Positions 30,303-41,641 of a stretch of 64,000 nucleotides of DNA are shown one piece after another. The DNA is from Liolophura sinensis (lineage: Eukaryota > Mollusca > Polyplacophora > Chitonida > Chitonidae): positions 124,001 to 188,000 of the forward strand of contig NW_027017959.1 of NCBI RefSeq assembly GCF_032854445.1, given 5' to 3'. The notes beneath the pieces are model-generated. The model did not search any database. It was not told the DNA's origin and saw nothing but the letters and a program-made list of their open reading frames with translations. The translations under genes were made by a program, and so were the position numbers. Positions within the stretch are counted from its first letter, which is position 1. Each line of letters starts with the position of its first letter.

Positions 30303-31115
30303 TTGATCTCACCCTCTTGTACTTTTCTACAGACTTCGTTTGCCAATGTGTTCAAGCGAGTAGCATTTGTTGCTACTCAAACCTCTTTCACTTGGCCCAT
30401 TGGACACGACAAACCTGGTCATATTTCTGAGCAACTTTCGGCTCAACCTGCGTTAAATTCTTGCTTAACTGAGACAACTTCAACACAACAAATGAAAAGA
30501 GTTAACAGTACAGAACAACCTTATCAGCCTGAAACCAATCTCCCTAAAAATAATGAGAAAAACAAGTAAAAAAAATAACCCTCAATGTAGTGGTAATAAT
30601 AAAAAAACCTAGTGGACCCATAGAGCTTACCTCTATAGCCACTGAGGACATTGGTCCCTTTGACATCGGATGAGGATATGATGGATTCACCCTCACCAAG
30701 GAGATCTCCAAGGAAGGGTCGTCCTCGGTACAAACATAACGAGTGAGTGCTTGGGCTTTAACGTCGTAATTAACAATTTTACAGTCATATGACGACAAAG
30801 GAATCCTTAAAGTGCATGTCATTGCAAGACAAATTTCCACCGCTCTTTTATCGACTGCTGCTTCACAGAGTCGCTTTACCAAAGGCGCCATGCCCGAGCC
30901 ATTATACTGATACAGATCAACCAGTCGTTGCGCTATCACCTTCATGCTAAACGCCAAGCGAGGAAGCTATATCTTCCTCTTTTAAAGTGTTAGGTGTGAC
31001 TCGTCCCGGGATTGCCCTGGATCTAGTTCTACCGAAGCCGACGCTCTACCAACTGTGCTATCGGGTCCAGTCCCAAACATAAAGACAAATCTCTTATACC
31101 TCTCCCTCCATAATG
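30303..31115 (+). pseudogene. ORF1 C-terminal part of element F, split by a SINE
   Basis: LQTSFANVFKRVAFVATQTS matches the region encoded at 58760-58300 on the other strand (element D). A frameshift near 30570 leads to the Ser/Pro-rich end (SPRKGRPRYKHN). After removing the SINE (30740-31073) the frame continues KDKSLIPLPP to a stop, so the SINE lies in the last codons of ORF1. Confidence 0.7.
30740..31073 (-). mobile_element. tRNA-derived SINE (second family) with 9-bp target duplication
   Basis: The minus-strand start near 31073 carries CCCGATAGCACAGTTGGTAG (box A type). It continues with a roughly 250-bp conserved body and ends in CAAGCACTCACTCG. Flanked by CAAACATAA at 30731-30739 and 31074-31082. 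Confidence 0.9.
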
Positions 31116-31129
31116 TGTCTGAACGACAC

Positions 31130-31990
31130 AATTATACAGTGAAATTGTCGAGGTCTTAAGGTCAATCTTATTGAATTTAGACAGCCAGTTAAATCATTTA
31201 ATCCTTTTACCCTTTTTGTCTTCAGGAAACTCACCCAAAGACACCTGACAAAGATACAATAACTTTTAAAAATTGTTCATTATACACTACTTATTCAAAT
31301 AAAGAAGAGAGAGCTTCAGTCGGCTCCTCTATCTTCATAAATAACAATATTACTCACAGCTCTGTTGCTCTGGATACAGAGCTTCAGGCTGTGGCCGTTC
31401 ATGTTTCATTGTCTTTAAAAAATCACATTATGTTCGGTGTGTATACCTCCGAACACTTCTATGTCAACTTCCCAGTAACATAATTTAAAAGAACAATCAC
31501 CTAAACCGGTTATAATGATGTGAGATTTTAATTCCCATCAACCACCTTGGGGCAGTACTATCGTAAATAATAAGGTCAAAATACTGCAAGACTTTTATCT
31601 AAGAAGGAACTGTGTTATTTCAGTGATGATTCTAATACCCATTTACATCCGGGTAATGGCGCTTATTCTGCTATCAATCTCACTATCACAGATCCCCCGA
31701 TTTTTCTTTGAAGAGTGCATGATGATCTTTTGTTGTAGTTATCCTAGAACATATAACTTCTAATTCTTTATAACGTGTAGCTAGGTGGAAATTCGATCAA
31801 GCAGAATCGATCGCAATTGACATATTCTGCGAGGCTAATATTACTCCAACGACTGTCATTGCAGCAGATGGTCCTATATTAAAATTTCGTGAACGTGTAA
31901 ATTGCCGATAGAACTATCTCTCACACATCGACAAATCCAAAATCGAAAAGTAAACCCTGGTATGATAAGAACTGCTGCAAAGCCATTAAA
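31130..31990 (+). pseudogene. APE endonuclease remains of element F
   Basis: Matches the complementary strand of 53440-54290 and 57400-58260 block by block. The start is near CAGTGAAATTGTCGAGGTCT, followed by the Thr/Ser-rich SSIFINNNI segment at about 31320. No long frame remains. Confidence 0.6.
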
Positions 31991-32480
31991 GAGGGTAAAA
32001 AGGCCGAACAAAGTTTTAATGTACGTCCTAATCATAACTTAAACCAGGTTCGTATTTTTCCAGCTAAGGCTCTTCAAAAATAAGTCCAGGAGAAGATCTT
32101 GTTGCCGTAACTTTGTTTTAGGCATTACTTCCAAAACCCCGATGCGTAGGGTCGGGAATATGCTTGAGAAATTTCAGGGCAAAAACATTAAAGCGAAAGT
32201 TTAGAATTTGAAAGATGGAGATAATACATTAACCTCTCAGCCTGATACAGCACATAAACAATTTCAATAGCTGAAACAATTTCCAAGAAAACTTCTTAGA
32301 ATCATATTTCAGAATTCCAAGATGTTAAAAACCAGAACGAGAAAATTAAATTGCCCTTTTCTTCTAAGAATTTGGAATGCTATAATCGTCCTTTCAATAT
32401 CGAGGAATTTAAAATGGTAATTAGAAATGCACACGATACTGCTTGTGATTCCGATAACGTATATTGTAAGCTTCTTAAAA

Positions 32481-32838
32481 GGTTCAAGAAGCTGTACCAC
32501 CAAACTCTTGTCAACCCTACTTATGAGAGCGTTACAAGAAGTAAAGTCAATTTGGAATACGTATTGTTGTGCCATAACAAAATATTCAGGTGTCAAATGC
32601 ATGTGGATTCTTAACAACTCCAAACGTCTTACAGAAGAACTTGATGCTCATATGCATATACCGTACAAAGACGTATCCACATGGGATTTCTCTACTCTCT
32701 ATACTACAATTCCTCACAAAAATCTTATTGAAAGAATATTGTCGTTAATCGTCTCGGTATTTACTAAAACAGGTCACCGTTACATTAATGTCAGAAGCAA
32801 TCAGTCTTTTTTTAGTTCTACTCGTTATAAAGGTTACG
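32481..32838 (+). pseudogene. Penelope RT fragment, plus orientation
   Basis: Joined to element F at about 32480. It encodes GSRSCTTKLLSTLLMRAL, STWDFSTLYTTIPHKNL (motif A) and SSTRYKGY. At 32838 it meets the next Penelope copy head-to-head. The two halves are similar but not identical, so they are two different copies, not a snapback of one. Confidence 0.85.
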
Positions 32839-34113
32839 TTAACCTTTATAAAGAGTAGAACTAAAGAAAGCCTTATTGCTTCTCACGTGTATGTAACGGT
32901 GACCTGTTTTAGTAAATACCGAGACAATTAAAAACGAAATCCTTTCAGTAAGATCTTTGTGAGGAAAAGTAGTATAGAGAGTAGAGAATGTGGATACGTT
33001 TTTGTACGGTATATGCATATGAGCATCAAGTTCTTCTGTACGACGTTTGGAGTTAACAATCCACATGCAGTTGGCACGTGATTTTTTTGTTATGGCACAA
33101 TACTTATTAAAGAATGACTTTACTTCTTGTAGCGCTCTCGTAAGTAGGGTTGACAAAAGTTTGATGGTACAGCTTCTTGAACCTGCAATAAATCGAGTCT
33201 TGTATGGGGATTTATGCATTTTAGGAATCCGGTAAGGTTGTGGTATATCTGTATGACGGGTAGGTATTTTTATGCGCCTTTCTTTAGGAAAGGTTTTGTG
33301 TTTGTTAAATAGTTCCTCCAGAGTACATGTAGTAGCAGAATACGTGGATGTCGTTGTAGATGCACATAGCTCTTGAACAAGAATTTCATAATAATAATTC
33401 TTCCAAACAAAGATGACATTATTAGGAGCCTTGTCTACTACAGTGATGACAAATTTACTATGAAGGTCAGCGAGTGTTTCTGGCACAGTGGGATCCTTCA
33501 GAACCTGTTTAGCTTTAGGTAGAGCATCAATGTCTAAGCGGTGTATAGTTAAACTAACCTTCTTTTTGACAATCTCAAGGCAATCGTTTTTAATTACCAA
33601 AGGATCCACTTTCTCCCGTTTTGACCATTTTTTAAACATATTCCTCAAGTGCCGAGATGATTTTTGTTTGTTTGATCGAATGTTGACATTTCTCTTTTCT
33701 CTATACTTAGGACTCCTCGCAAAGAGATTCCTTAGATCATGATTCTTAATAATATTAAGGTCACCAGTCTGGACATGTTTACATTTTTCGTAGGTAAAAC
33801 CTGGGGATTCACGATCACAGTTATAGCCGCCAGAAGTATACGTCGCCAAATCGAACTCCTTGATGGCCTGGGAATAATTGAAAAGTTTGGAAGCGATAGG
33901 CTTTGTATACTCATAGGATATGCAAGGTGGGTCTTGGATATTAAAATAATTAGGCAAAGGACTACGAACATCAGGTTCATCAAAAATGCGTGATAGGTTA
34001 ATTAAATCAAGGCCACTGTCTAAATATTTTATCTTCAGAAAGAGTCGATCGTGTTGAGTTTCAATTGTAGTTACAGGGCGATACAATCGAATATGCGATA
34101 TGTCTTGACACAA
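32839..34113 (-). CDS. PLE2 linker and RT N-terminal half
   Basis: 424-codon open frame. It starts just after the linker CxC site, where this copy reads LVRLCQD (first Cys lost). It continues through a charged region (REKRNVNIRSNKQKSSRHL), IPKMHKSPYKTRFIAGSRS and STLYTTFPHKDL, and ends at STLYKG where the element is cut. The motif A Asp region is partly deleted (ST then STLYTT instead of STWDFSTLYTT). Catalytic motifs B and C are absent, so it is inactive. Confidence 0.82.
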   Translation of the reverse strand: MCQDISHIRLYRPVTTIETQHDRLFLKIKYLDSGLDLINLSRIFDEPDVRSPLPNYFNIQDPPCISYEYTKPIASKLFNYSQAIKEFDLATYTSGGYNCDRESPGFTYEKCKHVQTGDLNIIKNHDLRNLFARSPKYREKRNVNIRSNKQKSSRHLRNMFKKWSKREKVDPLVIKNDCLEIVKKKVSLTIHRLDIDALPKAKQVLKDPTVPETLADLHSKFVITVVDKAPNNVIFVWKNYYYEILVQELCASTTTSTYSATTCTLEELFNKHKTFPKERRIKIPTRHTDIPQPYRIPKMHKSPYKTRFIAGSRSCTIKLLSTLLTRALQEVKSFFNKYCAITKKSRANCMWIVNSKRRTEELDAHMHIPYKNVSTFSTLYTTFPHKDLTERISFLIVSVFTKTGHRYIHVRSNKAFFSSTLYKG

Positions 34114-34284
34114 ACGTACAAGGTGAGGTGGAACATTAAAATTGTGTATGTTATTAGATACGTCTTGAACTACCTGTTTTTAGTAAGTTCAATGGCAGTG
34201 CATATAATACTGTACATAGAGCATGCATGTTATTGGTGTCGTACGACAATCCTACCAAATAGCTAACTGTAACGTGTTTGTGAA

Positions 34285-35039
34285 TCACGTGTTTCTGTTG
34301 AACTTCCTCCTACTATGACTGCGAGGTCTACGTTTATGGTATTTGATTAAATTTGTTACGATAGAATCGTGTGGTTGGCTAGATGTTACATTGCCGATTC
34401 CCATAACGTTATCTTTCAACTTATATGGGAAGACTGAACCATTCTCTAGCACCCAGAAGAGGTCACGGATTTTACGTTCAAATTCGACATCTGTCTCATT
34501 TGTTGATGGATAAACCGATTCTATTATTTCAATGCTGAAATGGTCACAGTCATGGTCGGAGGAAGATAAATGCTTGTCCATTAGCAATTGTTTCTTGCGC
34601 ACGGATTTACGGTGCCCGTTCACCCGTAGATATAGTTTCTGGGTGGTCTTCCCAACATACTGCTGGCCACACTTCTTGCATGTTACCAAGTAAATACAGT
34701 TGGACGAAATACAACTTAAGTTAACGTAGGAATAACAGAATAACATTTACCAGTCAGTGAGGAAATAAAAGTGGCGGATGTATCAAATGATGGACATGTA
34801 CGACAATTGGTATGTCCACATTTGGAAATAGTTAAACGTTTGCTTTGGGAATTCAATGTCAAACAATCGTTCAGTTGGATAAAACACGGTTTGGTGGAAA
34901 TACCATGTTTAATGTTCACAACTATATCCGGTAATTGGATGGAAATGGGTCTTAGTGCAAACAAATCATTTATTGACTCGTCCTGGGAACATGCACCACT
35001 ATTCCCAGCGTTAGTCCTATACATATTGTTGTAGTTCAT
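34285..35039 (-). pseudogene. PLE2 N-terminal GIY-YIG endonuclease
   Basis: The start codon at 35039 (MNYNNMYRTNAGNSG) gives the N terminus missing from PLE1. The Cys-rich stretch KCGHTNCRTCPSF precedes a one-base frameshift near 34730. CIYLVTCKKCGQQYVGKTTQ (intact YVG) and HRKSVRKKQLL follow. It ends KFNRNT at 34285, like PLE1. Confidence 0.82.
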
Positions 35040-35117
35040 AGTTATTGGTATAATTGTGCAGAGGCCTCGCCTCTGTCAAAAACCACCAGCAGAATCGGGG
35101 CATGCACAGGTTATCAA

Positions 35118-35920
35118 TATAAGCCTCATGTCCGACATTCATATACCATTCGTAGTCCGTAAAAGGCGTTTCAAGTTGATAATCGCAAGATCCATTTCCA
35201 AAACAACTTTTAACACTAACTCCCAAAGACAAAGGTATGTAAGAAATTATACAAATAAGAAATAAAGCCGGTAACGCACAAGAGAGAAGCGGTCATCAGT
35301 TTTCAATGATGCCGGGCTGACAATGGGTATTCCAGGCATGAATTCCATATCAAAGTCCAAATTCGTAGTCCGTGAATGAGTTCCAGGTCAAGTAACAATG
35401 AAACAAGGATCTCAGTCGCGCTTTAATTGCAACTGTTCATAAAGGCATCATGCTGATGTAATGAGCATGGCTACCTTTCCAGCCCCTAGCCCCCAGGTTA
35501 AGCGGTATTAGATACAGATTGAAAATGACGAGCGTTACAGATCCTAACCGATCAGATTGTGAATCAAGAGTAACGGAAGATTACGTCTTTCCCGTTAGTA
35601 TGTAAAGATCTCATGCTACAAGAGGCGCCACCTAGGATGTTACACATGACATACAAGATGGACGGGTATACTGGGCAACCAGCGCCACCTATGTTGTTAA
35701 ATACCATGTACACGATAGATATGTACATAAGAATAACAGCGCCATCTATGTGGTTGATCACAATGCAGATCGCCAGAGATTCTGAACGGTCTGTCCATAC
35801 ATGCCAACAAGAGTGTTATACTCATTGTAAAATTTGAGAAACTTAGAATGAAGGCGTTTGATGGCGTATCCTTGACAAACTAGTTTTTGAACTAGCAAAA
35901 TCTGACAAATCTACAAGGCG
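35118..35920 (-). mobile_element. PLE3, 3' end of a tandem Penelope unit (left part)
   Basis: Matches 6307-7150. It contains the RT C-terminal coding end (about 35920-35800), the 57-bp repeats and the 3' terminal region, ending exactly where PLE2 begins. The rest of the unit (40420-40483) lies beyond the hAT insertion and reads SNTPMGPAYGVYISHLV on the minus strand. Confidence 0.82.
35625..35795. repeat. 57-bp tandem repeat, three units, in PLE3
   Basis: GCGCCA/T cores at 35625, 35682 and 35739, exactly 57 bp apart, as in PLE1. Confidence 0.8.
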
Positions 35921-38900
35921 AGACTTGCCTACCCTGTGTATTTTGGTGTATTTTATACACAAAAGTTTTACCCAATACGCAAATACGCCAAACAGAAGAA
36001 ATCCTACGCCAAAGTAAATCTAAAACCACGCAAGGCATTTAACACTCTACGCAATTTCTAAATCCATATATCTAGAAATAAAATTAAGGTAAACTGCCTG
36101 CATATAAACAGGTGGGAGTCATTCTGCAGCCCAGAACATATTTTCACGCATTTGATAGGCGGGATCAGGACCACGTTTGTTGCGGTAGCTAAACAATGTT
36201 GGGAAGGGAGACTGCTGTTTGTCTGTTTGGAGGAAGGAGGGTCTCATGGGAGGGGTACAGGTCACACTGTTCTTTAGATCAAGAACAAATGCTATAATTC
36301 TGTATGTATATCACTGCTATTGTAAGGGTATATTGAAGGGTAATGGTGCCCCCTTTCCTCTTGATAAGGGCGGATGAAGCTCATAATATAATAAATATTT
36401 GTCATTTGAATGACCGCACAGCACAGGCTTTAATAGGTACATGTGGCTTGGGTCACCATCAGTACCCTCTCGATCCTCTCTGAGAAGTAACTGTTTGGCC
36501 TGAGGTGGCCTGACCTGGTATGGAGAGTCTAGAATGGGGTTGTCGAAAGTTGTAATTTCTACTCACTGTCCAGCTCTGGTCGAGAAATAATTTCCAGTAC
36601 CCACGAGACCCTCTTCGATATGTTGACTTAAACGAGGTTAATCAGTTGACTTCAACAATGGCGACGAAAAGAAAAGCCCATGAGGAAGGAACTTCACCGA
36701 CAGGACACAACAAAGTAGTTTGTAACTCTAAGAAGTACCTGGCCAAGTATGCGGCAGTCCCAGGCAAAGGTCCGTCAGAGAAAGGAGAGCACTTTGCGTA
36801 TTGCTCTTATTGCTCGATTGATATATCTGTTCGACATGGCGGGAAGTTTGACGTATCGAGACATGTTGCGAGTAAAGCCCATGTGGCTTCCAAGCAAGTG
36901 GCTAGGACATGCAATTCAATAACCACATTTATGCCATCCCGAAGCTTACACGATGACACGGAAAGGACTGTAATAAAATCAGAACCTATGATGACTCAAT
37001 ATTTTGTGCAGATGAATCTTCCTCAGTCGTCTGCAGATGTATTTAATCGAATAGTGAAGACTGCTTTCCCCGACTCAAAGATTGCCAAAAAGTATGAATG
37101 TGGTCGTAGCAAAAGCACTGCCATTGTCAAAGACCTGTCGTATATGCAAAAGACTGATATCGTTGGCCGAATGAGATCTGGGCCATTCTCACTTGCAACA
37201 GGTGGAAGTAATGACCAGCAGGACAAGCAGTTCCCTATAGTGGTAACAACGTGCAGTGAATTAGGAATCCACACCGATTTATTGGGCGTTCCAGCCCTGA
37301 ACAAAATGTCGGCTACAGGTAATTCATATTTTTTCACAATTCATGTCTTTTCAGTTTTGATAACGTTTTTTTGCATTAAAAACGTTCTTGTTCATTGCGT
37401 TAATTTTCCATGTATTAACCCCCCCCCCCCCCAACATTAACTCTGTTCTGTTGTATTTAAGCTGTTTTACATCATGCTTTTCATTATCTGTTTCAATGTT
37501 TTTCTAACAAATTCCTCATGTTGATTTACAGATTTTGCAGCGTTGAGCAGTATCTCTTCTGAGTTTCCAATTTAGCAACTGGTATGATATGTGTTTGTTG
37601 CTTTTTATTAGCCTTTAGACCTATTTGAATTTAAGTAAGTAAAATTAAAATCTTGAATGTTCCTTTAATAATGTACAGAAGGGCTGTAGGCATTCTGGTC
37701 GGCTGTTAAACAGAATTAATCTGGTCATAGTCATATAGGTGGAATAATTTGTCTATAAGACAATATTAAACAATATACACCATTAAATAAACAGTCATTA
37801 ATAAGTTTGCCTACTGAATGGTTGTATATCAATGCGTTTGCTAAACTTTGTTTAAAGTTATCAAATAAAACACAGTAAACCTGGTGATGTTTATTTTGTT
37901 GGCTGCTTGAAAATCATTAACTACATGTTATGTTTTCTTTTATAATTTCTAGGAGAGAACATATTTAAACTGTTTGACTCAGTGTTGAGAAGTAGGAACA
38001 TTCCATGGAGTAACTGTCTCGCCTTTGGCACAGACAATGCCAATGTTATGGTGGGTCGTAGGAAGGGGGTGTACGCCTTCATGTTGGGACAGGCACCTTC
38101 GATATACTTATCAGGATGTCTAGGCCACCTCTTACATCATGCAGCAGAGAAAGCTGCCTCCTGTATTCCGTTTTCCATTGACGACATCTTGGTTGATACT
38201 TACTATTATTTGGACAAATCTAGTAAGCGGCAAACTGAATTGGATTCTTTGCAAACACTATACGAGGCGAATCATCATAAGATTCTAAAACATGTACCAA
38301 CCCGCTGGCTTTCTATTGCCAGATGCTTGGATCGGATTCTAGAGAATTGGGATGCATTAAAGGTTTTTTTTTGATACTGAGAAGACCAATCTTGCTGGAC
38401 AGTCGACCACCTATAAACAGGCCAAAGTTAACAACCTTGAAACATTTTATAGATCTCCAACCAATAGACTTTTATTGTATCTTCCTGAAGTTTGCCCTCC
38501 TGCCTTTTGACAAGCTGAATACCACCCCGCAGGCAGAAAAGCCTTTAGTTCATAAACTGAGAAGACTGCTAAAGAAATTAATGAGAGACCTCTTGGTTAG
38601 ATTTGTGGTGCCAAAAGCACTGCACGGGAAGCCAATGACTGAAGTCCAGTTTAATGATATTGTGAAACATAAGAAAAATGATGATATTATCAAAGGGGAA
38701 GAAGCAAGAAACTTCCTAGCTAATGCTGAAACTAACAGGCTAAGGAAGCAGAGTAGAGGAATTTTTTGAGAATGCCAAACAGTTCTACATTAAGGCTTGT
38801 AACTACATCTGTAAGAAACTACCATTAAATGATGAGCTGCTCAAAAATGCTGAGGTAGCTCATGTAGAGCTTAGGGTGCACAACTGCAGTGGTGATCTAC

Positions 38901-40419
38901 AGTACTTCTTGGACAGATTCCCCAGTTTCATTCCACCTGGTAGGTGTCATATTTGTCTTTTGGTTTCAAGCCTTGTAATTGTCCTCAAGAAATGAATTTT
39001 CTTGATGTTTGTCTAATAATGAGTGCCTTTCAATCTGACACCACCATGGCATGTTGTCTCCAACTGTACTAAATGGTAATGTTTTTGATGCAGTTGTTCT
39101 AAACCAAATGTTTGTGTGTTTGTTACATGACCTTTTACAGGGCTTTACATCGATAGAAAAAGTACTGTACTTACATGTACAAGTATGTAATGAATGCAAA
39201 TTCGTGTTCAGTACTGTAATTAAGATATATTGCAACTGTGATACACTCATTGATTAAAGTTATTGTACATATATATATTTCAATTTGGAATCCATATTGT
39301 TGTTCAGGATTTCTTTTTTTAAATAAAGATTGTCCATTCACTTATAATTTGCATGCATTCTGAGAATAAATGTAGAAACTATTTTTTTCAACAAATTGTT
39401 TTATTACACAGATACAACCAAGGACCAGGTCCTCCTGAATGGGCTGAATTCCAGGCTGAAGACTTCTCTGAACACTGTGGCATTGTTGGTCGGATGACGA
39501 TGAGGCCTGGGTAGCCATATCACGCTTGAAAGATGCATCTGGAGTGGCACTCTTCCCAAACCTGCACCGGGTTATGTTGGCAATTCTGTCCATACCGCAC
39601 AGCAATGCCCAATGTGAGCGTGATTTTTCCTGCGTCAGGAAAAACAAGACTGACCAAAGAGCATCGATGGGGGCTGATACATTAGAAGCACTAATGGTGT
39701 TGAAATCGAAGAGAACACAGGTCCAAGAAAGACAGTATTCAGATGAACAGCTTAAACAACTAAAATCTGCATACTATAAACAGTTAAAACCCTGTACTTC
39801 ATCTACTGTTACTAAATGAAAGCCATTTAAAGGAGGACTTCTCACATGTTGAATGCTAAAGCAGTGTCTTTATTTCAAAGTCTGTCTTCATTTAACCTTT
39901 TTTTCTGAAAACGGATTGCACACGTTGTTACGGCATCTGTTCCATACATTCTCTCAATTCTGATGATGTGTTGAATTCAGAGATTTCTGTGCGTAATGTG
40001 TTGGAATAAATTGTTGGGGCAACAGTTCTTATTTGTTTAGTACTTGATTTTTATTGGGACATTGATCTCATCTTCATTTTGCCAAGACTAGAGCGGGTTC
40101 AAGCCGTGATGACAGACTTAATCAGTAGGAGGTATTGGGCAATCTCATCGTTGAGGCAGCACCTGGTTAAACATATCAAATAGTTGTGGAAATTTGCGTG
40201 CTAAGGAGACAATCTGATAACCCGAAGACGAAATGTCACCTTATGGGTTCAAATCTGTCCCTTGTTAATAGTTTAATATAATACACCTATTGATAAGAAA
40301 ATTCACATAACAGTTAGAAAATCCACAGAATAAAAAACGAAAATCCACATAATGATCAGAAAATACTCCAAAAAATGATTTGTTCTACTCAATCATTTAT
40401 AAGAGGGTAGGCAGGTCTG
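35921..40419 (+). mobile_element. hAT-superfamily DNA transposon
   Basis: Terminal inverted repeats: left AGACTTGCCTACCCT at 35921; right, read inverted, CAGACCTGCCTACCCT ending at 40419. 8-bp target duplication ACAAGGCG (35913-35920) and ACAAGGTG (40420-40427). The empty site is visible in PLE1 at 7141 (ACAAGGCG followed by AGATGTG). It carries a multi-exon BED-finger transposase. Total length is about 4.5 kb. Confidence 0.9.
36658..39819 (+). pseudogene. hAT transposase with BED-type zinc finger, multi-exon
   Basis: ATG at 36658 (AACAATGG context). Exon 1 (to 37318, donor CAG/GTAATT) encodes a basic start and a BED-like finger (FAYCSYCS, then DVSRHVASKAH). A further exon from 37953 (acceptor TTTCTAG) has GTDNANVMVG with a catalytic Asp and CLGHLLHHAAEKAA, and ends at a donor at 38940. 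The last exon from 39412 (acceptor ACACAG) carries the dimerisation block PHSNAQCERDFSCVRKNK and stops at 39817. A small middle exon near 37531-37580 is possible. Frameshifts occur at a T run near 38367, and near 38475, 38757 and 39500. Cut-and-paste transposase, now inactive, or in part hit by homopolymer sequencing errors. Confidence 0.85.
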
Positions 40420-40483
40420 ACAAGGTGAGATATGTATACGCCATATGCAGGACCCATTGGTGTATTGCTATCTAAAAAAGGAG
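40420..40483 (-). mobile_element. PLE3, right part beyond the hAT insertion
   Basis: Minus-strand reading of the RT C terminus (SNTPMGPAYGVYISHLV), collinear with 7148-7195. The unit is 5' truncated at about 40483. Confidence 0.75.
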
Positions 40484-40870
40484 ACCAAGTAGTTTTAATG
40501 AGGTGTCGTATTGGGCATTCTCCTCTGACAAGCAGTACTGCCGAGAGTGTTATATGTGATGCCCAATATGGCATCAAACATATCCTGGTTGACTTTGTGG
40601 GCTTTGTCTATGTTCGCCAAAGAGTCTACACAGTCAATAATGTGTATGATTTGTTTGACAGCATCACCGACGATGTTGTCACTAAACATTTGAAGGCCAT
40701 TAGCCAAAAACATAGAATTTAAATTTTAATTCTCGTATATATTTATAGATAAAAAGTTATATACATATAGATTTATATAGATTTCGAGAAATGTTGGTTT
40801 GCCAGTTTTAACTCTTCAGTTTGTTTTATCTTTTTTTAAACATGTGTGCAGTTTTTTTTCTTTCATTTAT
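40484..40870 (+). pseudogene. Non-LTR 3'-end fragment, plus orientation
   Basis: Reads QVVLMRCRIGHSPLTSS, CDAQYGIKHILVDFVGF and a stop near 40720, then the family's 3' untranslated region. It is inverted relative to the array that follows. Confidence 0.75.
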
Positions 40871-41398
40871 CCTCGGAAATTGTCTCATTTAATTTACTAG
40901 CCTTATCAGATGGAGAGGTTAGTATATTGTCTCTATCTTTTATATGCTAGACTTTTTAAATGCGTTATTATTTTTGCTCTTATAAACCATGTTCCAGACC
41001 TTACGAATGGGTGTGTTTGACGTAATTCCTGAAACAAAATTTCGCCAACAAGATCGTTTCTTGAACTTTATAAATCGACGAGCTTTAGCTCTAAATATAC
41101 AAACCTGGGTTAAAATATTGTTATTGGGACAATGATTGTACCTGCGCTCGGCCTTTTTACGGCCTCAGTAATTATCGTACCAGGGTTTACTTTGGGATTT
41201 TGGATCTGTGGGGGTCTTAGAAATAGTTCTGTCAGCTGCTGTTAATATAAGTTCATTAAATTTTAACAAAGGATCATCTGCAGCATTGAGATTCATTGGA
41301 TTGATATCAGCCTCACAAAACATCTGGAAGGTTATCCACTATGCTTTATTGACCTTCCACCAGACCTACACGTTCTAAAAAATGAGAAGTGAGATGCT

Positions 41399-41641
41399 CT
41401 AGGATAATAGAGAAATGCTTACAACCACAGAGATCATGATATACTTTCGAAGGAAAATCCGGAAGAAGTGTGTTTCCGTGATAGGGAGACCGATAGCATA
41501 ATATGAACCATTACCTGGATGTAAATAGGTATTAGAACCGTCATTGAAATAACACAGGTTATCTTCCGATAATGTTTTGCCTTTATTATTTATATTATTA
41601 GTGCCCCATTTATGAGTGTTAAAATCCGTCATAATTATCAA
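41399..41641 (-). pseudogene. APE endonuclease fragment of copy A
   Basis: MTDFNTHKWGTNNINNKGK and YLHPGNGSYYAI match the endonuclease of copies C and D. Surrounding blocks are out of frame. Confidence 0.65.

Larger units (their letters stand above)
29690..32480 (+). mobile_element. Non-LTR retrotransposon F (APE/RT type), truncated
   Basis: Plus-strand copy of the family that fills 40.9-63 kb. The 5' untranslated block (about 29700-30060) is the reverse complement of 44400-44760. It is followed by an ORF1 C-terminal part (30303-31115), APE endonuclease remains (31130-31990) and the beginning of the RT ORF (about 32090-32480). The 3' end is cut by a Penelope fragment. The N-terminal part of ORF1, including the zinc knuckles, is missing. 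Confidence 0.75.
32839..35117 (-). mobile_element. Naiad-type Penelope-like element PLE2, 3' truncated
   Basis: The minus-strand unit begins with a leader at 35117-35040, then the endonuclease (35039-34285) and the linker plus RT N-terminal half (34113-32839). It stops at the head-to-head junction before RT motifs B and C. Directly upstream, without spacer, is the 3' end of another unit (PLE3), giving a head-to-tail tandem. Confidence 0.88.

Noticed and set aside
31005-31072. A tRNA gene on the minus strand
   Set aside because: Box A is good but the cloverleaf and box B are degenerate, and it is the head of a 334-bp SINE with a target duplication.
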